Source: Armatimonadetes bacterium DC (lineage in GTDB: Bacteria; Armatimonadota; Fimbriimonadia; Fimbriimonadales; GBS-DC). Taken from it: a stretch of DNA of 57,329 nt. Location of the stretch: assembly GCA_001442985.1 (NCBI GenBank), contig LDYB01000008.1:1-57329 (forward strand), read 5' to 3'. Positions 51,358 to 57,329 of this stretch are shown one piece after another (within the stretch, counting starts at the first letter, position 1; each line of letters opens with the position of its first letter). A program made the position numbers and the translations under genes. Below the pieces are notes generated by a model. It worked only from the letters and a program-made list of their open reading frames with translations, made no database searches and had not been told where the DNA came from.

Positions 51358-52362
51358 TCAGTTCACCTGAATCTCAATCTGGGTGGTGTAGGGTTTGCGT
51401 TGCCCATAGGGGTCCGCAATCGTGAGGTACACGACATAGTTTCCACGCTTGGGGAATCGGTGTCGGATGCCGTTGCCCTCTCCATCGATCTGGCTGGGGT
51501 CGCCGCCGAAGCTCCAGCGGAACACCACGGGCAGGCTCCCCGATTCGCTCACGCCGTAGAAAGTCAGTTCATCGTTCGTCGCGATGATGATTTTTTGCTG
51601 GTTTCGCGAGCTGAAGCCGCTGCCGTAGGCGTTCATCACATAGATATAGCCCTGAATAGGGGTCTGTTCGCTGAGCGTGCGGATTTCGCCCACATAAAAC
51701 ACACCGCTGGTGTCGCCAAACAGCCCGATTCGAGCAATTTGTCCGTTGGTCTCCTTCAATCCGGGGATGGCGCTGAGAGGGACGCTCACCGATTGCCAGC
51801 CTGTTTCGCTGGCACGCAGGCTGCGCACGGGAAGCATGAACTCCCCTGTCTTGCCGTCGGTGGTTTGATAGACCACACGCACGGTTTCCATGTTGGGCGG
51901 CGTGGTCTGTGTGGTCGCGCCGCCTCCTGTACCGCCCAGCGGGGCGCCAGGACCACCCTGCGGACCGCGTGGACCGCCCGCCAGGTCCCCTCCCTCACCG
52001 AGACCGCCGGGACCACCTCTGGGACCGCGCGGTGCGCCACCCCCACCGGGCGCGGTCGTCGTGCCGGGGAATCGGAAGGTGAATCGTATCACCTTATCCG
52101 GGGCGTTCATATCGGCACGCAGGTCTATCGGATTACGGAATATCAGCCATCCGCCCGAAAAGACACCTCGCGTGGTGACTTTGAGCGAGCGACTCCCCAC
52201 AAAGCTCAGTTCTTCGCTATCTTCTACCTTGCCACTGCCCCACCCCTGTAGGGTGATTCCCGTCGCGTCGGTAGGCAACCCCTGATACAGGGCGACATCC
52301 GCCCATGCCGATACCCATACGCTCAGCAATATAACCCAACCGATACGCCTGATGACTCGCAT
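51358..52362 (-). CDS. Secreted PKD-domain protein with collagen-like Gly/Pro-rich linker
   Basis: The 334-residue protein has a signal peptide ([21 protein letters not shown]). A beta-sandwich follows that resembles a carbohydrate-binding module ([19 protein letters not shown]...). This is interrupted by about 45 residues of Gly/Pro/Ala/Arg repeats ([15 protein letters not shown]). The C-terminal PKD domain reads [18 protein letters not shown]...[21 protein letters not shown] surface adhesion or binding role is likely. ATG 52362 begins the signal peptide, with GGAGG eleven bases before. GGTAGAAT (52394-52387, minus strand) is a likely promoter. Confidence 0.78.
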   Translation of the reverse strand: MRVIRRIGWVILLSVWVSAWADVALYQGLPTDATGITLQGWGSGKVEDSEELSFVGSRSLKVTTRGVFSGGWLIFRNPIDLRADMNAPDKVIRFTFRFPGTTTAPGGGGAPRGPRGGPGGLGEGGDLAGGPRGPQGGPGAPLGGTGGGATTQTTPPNMETVRVVYQTTDGKTGEFMLPVRSLRASETGWQSVSVPLSAIPGLKETNGQIARIGLFGDTSGVFYVGEIRTLSEQTPIQGYIYVMNAYGSGFSSRNQQKIIIATNDELTFYGVSESGSLPVVFRWSFGGDPSQIDGEGNGIRHRFPKRGNYVVYLTIADPYGQRKPYTTQIEIQVN

Positions 52363-52386
52363 TCGTTTTTCCGCCTCCACAGGCAG

Positions 52387-52394
52387 GATTCTAC
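52387..52394 (-). promoter_or_regulatory. GGTAGAAT promoter of the PKD-hisI operon
   Basis: GGTAGAAT on the minus strand, 24 bases before the ATG at 52362, with a Shine-Dalgarno GGAGG between them. Confidence 0.45.
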
Positions 52395-52414
52395 CTCATG
52401 CCCTGGGTTTCCTG

Positions 52415-53308
52415 CTAAAAGTCGCGTTCCACGGTGAACTGAGCAATCCAGCGCAGGGGGTCAGCTGCGGCATCAAAGCCGTGGAGCGAGTCGAGCGCCC
52501 GCTGGATGGCTTCATGGGCGTGGCGCCTTGCGGTCTCCAGTCCGTAAAGGCGCGGGTAGGTCGCTTTCTGATGAGCGCGGTCTGTGCCTGCCGATTTGCC
52601 CAGCCGCTGTGGGTCGCCCGTCTCGTTGAGAATATCGTCTACAATCTGGAACGCCAGCCCCAGGGATTGACTGTAGGCGTCCAGCGCGGCGCGCTGGCTC
52701 TCTGAAGCGCCTGCAAGAATTGCCCCGCTCAGCACAGACGCACGAATCAGCGCCCCTGTCTTATGGGTGTGGATGTAGGCAAGCTTCTCAGCGTCCACAG
52801 GCTCGCCTTCGGAGAGGATGTCCTCCACCTGCCCCCCTACCATGCCGTCGATCCCCACGGCGTCGCACAGCAAGCGCAGGGTTTGCAGGACGCGCTCCAT
52901 GGGACTCTGCTCCGCCTGACGCGCCAGTAGCCCAAAGGCATGCACCAGCAGGGCGTCGCCAGCAAGGATTGCCATCGCCTCGCCGTACTGCTTCCACACG
53001 GTGGGTTTGCCCCGGCGCAACTCGTCGTTATCCAGAGCGGGCAGGTCGTCATGCACAAGGCTGAAGGCGTGGATGAGCTCAATTGCGCAGGCGGTGGGCA
53101 GCACCTGCTCCAGCGAACCCCCTACCGCTTCTGCCGCCGCGCCACAGAGCAACGGGCGCAGGCGTTTGCCCTGCCCCAGCACCGCATAGCGCATCGCCTC
53201 TGGCAAAATGCGCGGCAATCGGGAGGTTGCGGTGGGGAGGTAGGACTCCAGCGCCTGCTCAATTCGCGCGACGCGCTCGCGGGCATACGCTTCAAACAGC
53301 CCCTGCAT
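52415..53308 (-). CDS. Polyprenyl (farnesyl/geranylgeranyl) diphosphate synthase
   Basis: The 297-residue enzyme condenses IPP with allylic diphosphates. It has the first Asp-rich motif in FSLVHDDLPALDNDELRRGK, GKRLRPLLCGAAAEAVGG, HTHKTGALIRASVLSGAI, and the second motif FQIVDDILNETGDP. It is of the IspA short-chain type; product length cannot be read with certainty. ATG 53308 was chosen over a longer TTG start (53326), because GGGTATCCT (53324-53316, minus strand) ends seven bases upstream and overlaps the longer reading. Confidence 0.92.
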   Translation of the reverse strand: MQGLFEAYARERVARIEQALESYLPTATSRLPRILPEAMRYAVLGQGKRLRPLLCGAAAEAVGGSLEQVLPTACAIELIHAFSLVHDDLPALDNDELRRGKPTVWKQYGEAMAILAGDALLVHAFGLLARQAEQSPMERVLQTLRLLCDAVGIDGMVGGQVEDILSEGEPVDAEKLAYIHTHKTGALIRASVLSGAILAGASESQRAALDAYSQSLGLAFQIVDDILNETGDPQRLGKSAGTDRAHQKATYPRLYGLETARRHAHEAIQRALDSLHGFDAAADPLRWIAQFTVERDF

Positions 53309-53315
53309 AGCCCAT

Positions 53316-53324
53316 AGGATACCC
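53316..53324 (-). promoter_or_regulatory. GGGTATCCT promoter, leaderless prenyl synthase gene
   Basis: GGGTATCCT on the minus strand ends seven bases before the ATG at 53308, with no Shine-Dalgarno site. Confidence 0.55.
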
Positions 53325-53328
53325 AAAA

Positions 53329-54072
53329 CTACAGGTCGGGGTCTATGCCCAGTTCGCGCAGGCGCTGGGCGAGCTGCTCGGCACGCTGACGCTCACGCTC
53401 CGCCTCCTCGCCCGCCGTCAACACCAGATGCCCTTCTCGATCCCACAACCGCACCCAACGCCGCCGCCGACCCCAATACACTCCCTCCCACACACCCACA
53501 TACGCTTCCAACTGCGCACTCCACAACCACCCCCGCTCATCCGCCTCCAGCGGCTCATACACTCCATCCACCAAACGATACCCGCGCAACTCATCCTTGT
53601 CAGGGTCATACCAGAAATATTCCGAAACCCCAAACACCTCCGCATACAACCGCAAGTTCTCCTCCTTGTCCTTCCGCGCCGTCGTCGGCGAGGTCAACTC
53701 AATAATCACATCGGGATACTTGCCCCCCTCCTCCCACACAATCCACGACTTGCGCGGCTTCGTGCCGTCTACACCTTTGACCACGAAAAAGTCGGGACCC
53801 TTGTAGAGCGGGCGCCCTTCAATCACGGAGCGGGCTTGCTCAAGACTGTAGTAGATAAACATATTCCCGCCCGCGAAGAAGTCGGTGCGGGGTTTCCAGT
53901 GCTGGTAGACGAGTTCAATCAGCAGATGGATTTGCAGGACATGCCAATCGCTTTCCAGGGGTTCACCATCTCCTTCGGGCAGTTCAAGGTTGGGCAGCTC
54001 AGGCACGAGGTGGGCGTACTCTGAGCTGAGTTTCGGTTTGCGTTTGCGCGGTGAGGTAGCCGCTCTGGGCAT
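53329..54072 (-). CDS. Uma2-family (DUF820) PD-(D/E)XK nuclease-like protein
   Basis: The 247-residue protein has the Uma2 core: GPDFFVVKGV, IVWEEGGKYPDVIIELTSPTT (Asp and Glu of the nuclease-like site), NLRLYAEVFGVSEYFWYDPD, and a C-terminal coiled coil rich in Glu, Arg and Gln. The family is widespread in cyanobacteria and multicellular-type bacteria. It is predicted to be an endonuclease, but the physiological role is unknown. ATG 54072 was preferred to the upstream codon at 54081. The promoter GGGTATACT lies at 54098-54090. Confidence 0.85.
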   Translation of the reverse strand: MPRAATSPRKRKPKLSSEYAHLVPELPNLELPEGDGEPLESDWHVLQIHLLIELVYQHWKPRTDFFAGGNMFIYYSLEQARSVIEGRPLYKGPDFFVVKGVDGTKPRKSWIVWEEGGKYPDVIIELTSPTTARKDKEENLRLYAEVFGVSEYFWYDPDKDELRGYRLVDGVYEPLEADERGWLWSAQLEAYVGVWEGVYWGRRRRWVRLWDREGHLVLTAGEEAERERQRAEQLAQRLRELGIDPDL

Positions 54073-54089
54073 CGCGTTCACCCTGCAGG

Positions 54090-54098
54090 AGTATACCC
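54090..54098 (-). promoter_or_regulatory. GGGTATACT promoter of the Uma2 gene
   Basis: GGGTATACT on the minus strand, 17 bases before the ATG at 54072. The preceding gene's terminator hairpin lies just upstream. Confidence 0.5.
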
Positions 54099-54106
54099 TA
54101 TGAAGG

Positions 54107-54143
54107 GGTCAGCGCGAGGCATTTGCATGCACTCGCGCTGACC
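54107..54143 (-). terminator. Hairpin terminator after the barrel-protein gene
   Basis: Arms 54107-54118 and 54132-54143 form a perfect 12-bp stem with a 13-base loop, twelve bases past the stop codon. There is no U-tract, so it may need Rho or act as a 3' stabiliser. Confidence 0.55.
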
Positions 54144-54155
54144 GACGAGATTACT

Positions 54156-54839
54156 TTAGCGCAGGGTGAAGCTCCGCGAGAGCGAGAAGCCCACATCTGA
54201 CTCGCGGTTGGGATGGAACCACCAGACCCCGACACGCCACTCGCCGATGCGATGCACCAGCGCGAGGTTATAGGAGAGCGGCTCTCCTGTCATCGTGGGC
54301 TGGTGCGAGTAGAACATCAGCGCGGTGCGGTCGTTCAGGCGGTAGTTGCCCGCTATGAAGGCGATATCGCGCCCATTACGCAGGTGTTGCCAGCCCGCCA
54401 TCAATGAGAGGTTGCCCTCCGTGCGCACGCCCATCAGGTAGAAACCCTCCTGCTGGCGCGTGTAGGTGGACGAGAAGCCGTAGCCTGTCAACAGGCTTAC
54501 GGGCATCCGCTCTCCCTGTTGCGCCAGCTGATAGCTCACCTGAAGCGTGGCGCGGTCGCCATAGCGCGAGTAGCCAATTCCGAGGTCCATTCGATCTGTA
54601 ACGCCCGTCTTGAAAAACGAGCGGAACTCGTTCTCTTCGGAGTTGGGCGAGCCAATCGTGAACCATGTCAGCGTGCCCTTCGGCACGGTCAGCTCCGCGA
54701 AGTCGGTTGCCGTCTCGCTTCCCTGTTGCGATTGAATCACCACGCAGGCAGGGCAGCCGCCGCTGCCTTCCTGCGCATGCAGAACACCTGCTGTTGCCCA
54801 TGTCAGGACCATCACGGTTAGAAATGCTGTCTTTTTCAT
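54156..54839 (-). CDS. Putative outer-membrane beta-barrel protein
   Basis: The 227-residue protein has a signal peptide (MKKTAFLTVMVLTWATAGVLHAQ), a small CPAC segment, then about ten alternating amphipathic strands (LTWFTIGSPN, MDLGIGYSRYGDRATLQVSY, LMGVRTEGNLSLMAGW). It ends in an aromatic-containing strand (GFSLSRSFTLR). It looks like a small outer-membrane barrel; no family is recognised. AGGAGG lies seven bases before the ATG, partly buried in a predicted RNA helix that also contains the stop codon of the upstream Cys-rich gene. Confidence 0.75.
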   Translation of the reverse strand: MKKTAFLTVMVLTWATAGVLHAQEGSGGCPACVVIQSQQGSETATDFAELTVPKGTLTWFTIGSPNSEENEFRSFFKTGVTDRMDLGIGYSRYGDRATLQVSYQLAQQGERMPVSLLTGYGFSSTYTRQQEGFYLMGVRTEGNLSLMAGWQHLRNGRDIAFIAGNYRLNDRTALMFYSHQPTMTGEPLSYNLALVHRIGEWRVGVWWFHPNRESDVGFSLSRSFTLR

Positions 54840-54849
54840 GGTTTTGCCT

Positions 54850-54942
54850 CCTGTGTTGAGTGTGTTGTGGCTGGCTGAAACCAGCGTGAAAGGACTTCGC
54901 GCCGCTGTGGCGCGAGGTAAAGCCCAATTCCCTCAACACAGG
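54850..54942 (-). promoter_or_regulatory. Intercistronic three-way-junction RNA spanning a stop codon and a Shine-Dalgarno site
   Basis: Bases 54932-54942 pair with 54850-54860 (11 bp, perfect). Inside lie two hairpins: 54909-54915 with 54897-54903 (7 bp, 5-base loop) and 54881-54885 with 54870-54874 (5 bp, 6-base loop). The closing helix contains the UGA of the Cys-rich gene (54935-54933) and the first three bases of the downstream AGGAGG (54852-54847). Confidence 0.5.
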
Positions 54943-55340
54943 GGCGGCGCACGGGGTGCTTCAGGGGAAAATGGAGGGGAATGATTGCGAACTGCTGGCA
55001 GTCCGAAGCGCACATGCTGCCCGAAAGAAACCTCAAGGCGGGGAGGTTCGGGCAGTGCCAGCACCCAGAGTTGTATTTCCAGCGTGAGCCGTGCGGGAAG
55101 CGCCTTATCAGTCTGGGGCGCGTCTATTTTGCATGCCCGACACGAACACTCACACGCGGGCGCGGAGCTTTTCTCTGAGCAGCAATCGTGCTTCGGAGCC
55201 TGCGTCTGGCAGCACGCCTTCTGGGCGGCACAACATGCCCCTTCCTGCGGCGCGCATGAACAGAATACAACCCATGCGGCGCCAACAGGCAGGACGCTGA
55301 GCCATACCCCCAGCAAAATCGCCCACAAACGCGCTGCCAT
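54933..55340 (-). CDS. Secreted cysteine-rich protein of unknown function
   Basis: The 135-residue protein starts with a signal peptide (MAARLWAILLGVWLSVLPVGAA). About 40 residues with 14-15 Cys follow, in pairs and triplets (CSCAPQEGACCAAQKACC, DCCSEK, CECSCRACK), then a strand-like hydrophobic tail (LTLEIQLWVLALPEPPRLEV). The pattern suggests metal binding or many disulfides; no family is recognised. ATG 55340 lies nine bases after GGGTATAAT. It is followed by the barrel gene across a structured 93-base spacer, so the two may work together. Confidence 0.65.
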   Translation of the reverse strand: MAARLWAILLGVWLSVLPVGAAWVVFCSCAPQEGACCAAQKACCQTQAPKHDCCSEKSSAPACECSCRACKIDAPQTDKALPARLTLEIQLWVLALPEPPRLEVSFGQHVRFGLPAVRNHSPPFSPEAPRAPPLC

Positions 55341-55349
55341 CGCAACAGG

Positions 55350-55358
55350 ATTATACCC
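55350..55358 (-). promoter_or_regulatory. GGGTATAAT promoter, leaderless Cys-rich protein gene
   Basis: GGGTATAAT on the minus strand ends nine bases before the ATG at 55340. Confidence 0.55.
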
Positions 55359-55362
55359 CATT

Positions 55363-56490
55363 TTGTCGATTTTCAATCACTTCGTGCCCATATTTTTGCG
55401 CGAGATGGGGCTGTCGGCGACCCTGATTACCTTTGTGCTGACATGGGACAACTACCTCAACATGCTCATGCAGCCCATAGTGGGGCAGCTTTCTGACAAT
55501 ACGCGCACGGCGCTGGGGCGGCGCAAGCCGTGGGTGCTGGCGGGGGCGCCGCTGGCAGGGGTGGCGTTTCTGATGGTCCCTGCCTCGCCAGTGGTGTGGG
55601 GGATGATGCTCGCGATTTTTCTGACGAACTTGGGCGCGGCACTGATGCGCTCGCCCGGCGTGGCGCTGATTGGCGACCTCTACCCATCCCGACAGCGGAG
55701 CATTGCGAATGGCATCATCAATCTGATGCTGGGCGTGGGCGCGGGGCTGGCGTACTTTGGCGGTGGCTGGCTCTACGGGCAATTTGGACGCTATGCGCCC
55801 TTTCTGTTCGGGAGCGCGATGCTCTTTCTGGCAATCGTTGTGGTCCTGTTTTTCATCCGGGAGCCTGCTAACCCTGTAGACCAGCCCGACGAGCCTGAAG
55901 CGGGGTTTCGGGAGACCCTGCATACACTGCTCTCCCAGCACGATTCGTCGCTTTTCTGGATGCTGGGCGCGATTCTCTCGTGGTTTATGGGGTTCACCGC
56001 GCTGGAAGCGTTGCTCTCGCTGATTGGCAAAGAGGCGCTGGACATCCCCCCCGATAAGATGGGGCAGTTCGTGGCGCTGTTGCTAGCGGTGTTCGTGCTG
56101 TGTGCCGTGCCCAGCGGGATTCTGGCGACCCGTTTCGGGCGCAGGCGCATCATCCTGCTGGGGCTGACGGGGCTTATCGCGACGCTTCTGTACGGCTATA
56201 CGGTACAGTCGGTGCCGATGCTGATTGGGTTTCTGGTGCTGGCAGGCTTTTTCTGGGCGTTTGTGAATGTGAATTCGCTGCCTGCGTTGTACGACACGGC
56301 GCCGTACCTGAGAGCGGGCATCATCACGGGGTTATATTATCTGGCTTCCAATCTGTCGGCGGTGCTGGGTCCGCAACTCGCGGGTGTGCTGGTTGACCTC
56401 ACGGACAACAATTACCGCATGGTATTTCTGTATGGAGCGTTTTTCATGACGCTGGCGTGGGCGTGCATGCGGCGCGTGCGCGTGGCATAG
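55363..56490 (+). CDS. MFS transporter (sugar/SLC45-like), N-terminus possibly truncated
   Basis: The protein has about 375 residues from a TTG start and ten to eleven visible membrane helices. Typical segments are FVPIFLREMGLSATLITFVL, the MFS loop QPIVGQLSDNTRTALGRRKPWVLAGAP, LIGDLYPSRQRSIANGIINL, and the second-half loop GILATRFGRRRIILLG. It resembles the glycoside/SLC45-type cation symporters; the substrate is unknown. The first helix is incomplete and no ATG with a Shine-Dalgarno site precedes it. GTG 55384 and ATG 55405 are other options. The frame stays open through the antisense of the Cys-rich gene but without transporter-like sequence. Confidence 0.75.
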   Translation: MSIFNHFVPIFLREMGLSATLITFVLTWDNYLNMLMQPIVGQLSDNTRTALGRRKPWVLAGAPLAGVAFLMVPASPVVWGMMLAIFLTNLGAALMRSPGVALIGDLYPSRQRSIANGIINLMLGVGAGLAYFGGGWLYGQFGRYAPFLFGSAMLFLAIVVVLFFIREPANPVDQPDEPEAGFRETLHTLLSQHDSSLFWMLGAILSWFMGFTALEALLSLIGKEALDIPPDKMGQFVALLLAVFVLCAVPSGILATRFGRRRIILLGLTGLIATLLYGYTVQSVPMLIGFLVLAGFFWAFVNVNSLPALYDTAPYLRAGIITGLYYLASNLSAVLGPQLAGVLVDLTDNNYRMVFLYGAFFMTLAWACMRRVRVA

Positions 56491-56498
56491 GGTATCCT
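56490..56498 (+). promoter_or_regulatory. GGGTATCCT promoter, leaderless SDR gene
   Basis: GGGTATCCT ends seven bases before the ATG at 56506 and begins on the last base of the MFS stop codon. Confidence 0.55.
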
Positions 56499-56505
56499 TC
56501 CCATT

Positions 56506-57273
56506 ATGGAGACTCTAAGCGGGCGCGTGGCGATTATCACGGGCGCCAGCCGCGGGATTGGGCGAGCGATTGCCCTGCGGCTGGCAAAAGAGGGCGTCGC
56601 AGTGGTGATTGCCGCCAAGACGGCGAAACCTGACCCCCGATTGCCTGGCACCATCTACACGGTTGCCGAAGAGGTGCAGGCGCTGGGCGGACGCGCCTTG
56701 CCCGTGCAGGTGGATGTGCGCGACGAAAACGCCATCCAGCGCATGGTGGAGCAGACCATGCAGACCTTCGGGCGGATTGATATTCTGGTGAATAACGCGG
56801 GCGCGCTCTGGTGGTATCCTGTTCTGGAGACGCCCCCGAAGCGGTTTGACCTCGTGATGGATGTGAACCTGCGCGGCGCATTCGTTTGCTCGCAGGCGGT
56901 GCTGCCGCATATGATGGCTCAGCGCTGGGGGCATATCATCAACATGTCGCCCCCGATAGACTTCAGTGTGCTACCCGGTAGAGTCGCCTATATGATTTCC
57001 AAGTTTGGCATGACGATGCTGGCGTTCGGGCTGGCAGAAGAGGTGAAGGAATACAACATCGCGGTGAACGCGCTCTGGCCCCGCACGCTGATTGAGAGCC
57101 AGGCGACCATCGGCTGGAATCTGGGCACGCCGAAACAGTGGCGCAAGGCGGATATTATGGCGGACGCGGTGTACGAGATTGTCCGACGCTCCCCTGCCTC
57201 GCTCACAGGGCGTGCGCTGATCGACGAGGAGATTTTGCGTGAGGCGGGCGTTAGAAGCGATCTAGGAAAGTGA
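56506..57273 (+). CDS. Short-chain dehydrogenase/reductase (HSDL2-like)
   Basis: The 255-residue protein has the SDR cofactor motif TGASRGIGRAIALRLAKEG, the NNAGALWW loop, the catalytic region NMSPPIDFSVLPGRVAYMISK (Tyr and Lys of YxxxK), and the following VNALWPRTLIESQAT. The early AAKTAKPDPRLPGTIYTVAEEV stretch is typical of hydroxysteroid-dehydrogenase-like 2 proteins, which are of uncertain substrate. The start is seven bases after GGGTATCCT, with no Shine-Dalgarno site. Confidence 0.92.
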   Translation: METLSGRVAIITGASRGIGRAIALRLAKEGVAVVIAAKTAKPDPRLPGTIYTVAEEVQALGGRALPVQVDVRDENAIQRMVEQTMQTFGRIDILVNNAGALWWYPVLETPPKRFDLVMDVNLRGAFVCSQAVLPHMMAQRWGHIINMSPPIDFSVLPGRVAYMISKFGMTMLAFGLAEEVKEYNIAVNALWPRTLIESQATIGWNLGTPKQWRKADIMADAVYEIVRRSPASLTGRALIDEEILREAGVRSDLGK

Positions 57274-57277
57274 GTTC

Positions 57278-57286
57278 GGGTATACT
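57278..57286 (+). promoter_or_regulatory. GGGTATACT promoter of the last gene
   Basis: GGGTATACT ends nine bases before an ATG at 57296, with no Shine-Dalgarno site. Confidence 0.5.
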
Positions 57287-57295
57287 TTGTCCGCT

Positions 57296-57329
57296 ATGAG
57301 CGAGCGAAAGCCCTATGCCAGCGACCTGA
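57296..57329 (+). CDS. Start of a gene cut by the window edge
   Basis: Only MSERKPYASDL is visible. The spacing from the GGGTATACT element supports a leaderless start. The KPYxSDL sequence recalls the N-terminus of IS5-family transposases, but eleven residues are too few to decide. Confidence 0.4.
   Translation, partial: MSERKPYASDL

Noticed and set aside
54850-54942. Assignment of the three-way junction to a known riboswitch class
   Set aside because: I could not match conserved core nucleotides of TPP, SAM, cobalamin, purine, lysine or glycine classes, so it is reported only as a structure.
54985-55362. N-terminal 126 codons of the open frame that contains the MFS transporter
   Set aside because: The translated stretch lacks membrane-protein character and is the antisense of the Cys-rich gene; transporter similarity starts near 55363.

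Overview
The window is a GC-rich, gene-dense bacterial chromosome segment, mostly housekeeping, with genes often overlapping by 1-50 bases. An Armatimonadota-like or related deep-branching diderm is my best guess, as an inference: there is a PEP-CTERM protein, outer-membrane barrel candidates, a Wzi-like capsule protein, a full flagellar block, Rex, S21, an ARC/Mpa-type AAA ATPase, HAF-repeat and dockerin-like surface proteins, and TPR-CHAT and cyclase-STAND proteins. No rRNA or CRISPR array was seen. One tRNA (Gly, anticodon CCC) is present.

Layout. 1-5.0 kb: 3' end of an aldehyde dehydrogenase, a PEP-CTERM protein, and a polysaccharide pair (CapD-type dehydratase, Wzi-like barrel). 5.0-9.1 kb: nusA-rnpM, divergent ARC ATPase, and a HEAT-thioredoxin protein. 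9.19-10.44 kb: an IS5-family element that has split codon 4 of a small zinc-ribbon membrane protein gene. 10.5-15.7 kb: rpsU-pgpH-ybeY-dgkA/PAP2-corC, a conserved RNA/envelope cluster, and a hypothetical gene. 15.7-19.8 kb (minus): an operon sigma factor-rex-nadB-PII with a consensus promoter and a Rex-like operator in its leader. 19.9-23.4 kb: PcrA-type helicase, rplS, lepB, tRNA-Gly. 23.4-29 kb: flhF, glutaminyl cyclase, HAF/dockerin protein, J-domain protein, purE-purK. 28.9-37 kb (minus): fliK-flgD-flgE-unknown-fliM-fliN-fliO-fliP. 37-42.8 kb: a UPF0175/DUF3368 toxin-antitoxin pair, panD, HAD phosphatase, a giant GH42-like protein with very basic low-complexity tails, hisF. 42.8-50 kb (minus): cyclase-STAND-TPR regulator, exported TPR-CHAT protease with ten heptapeptide repeats, a PIN protein and a possible nuclease partner in AT-richer DNA. 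50-57.3 kb: TIGR03790 protein, hisI, PKD protein, prenyl synthase, Uma2-type protein, a Cys-rich/barrel pair joined by a structured RNA spacer, MFS transporter, SDR, and the first codons of a further gene.

Two whole-window patterns stand out. Many start sites are preceded by GGGTAnnnT, which looks like this organism's preferred -10 promoter element. In at least ten cases this element lies only 6-9 bases before the start codon, implying leaderless mRNAs. The best candidates for an undescribed system are the Rex-sigma-NadB-PII operon, which looks like an NAD homeostasis circuit, and the adjacent cyclase-STAND and TPR-CHAT pair. All functional assignments come from reading motifs by eye; no database search was run.
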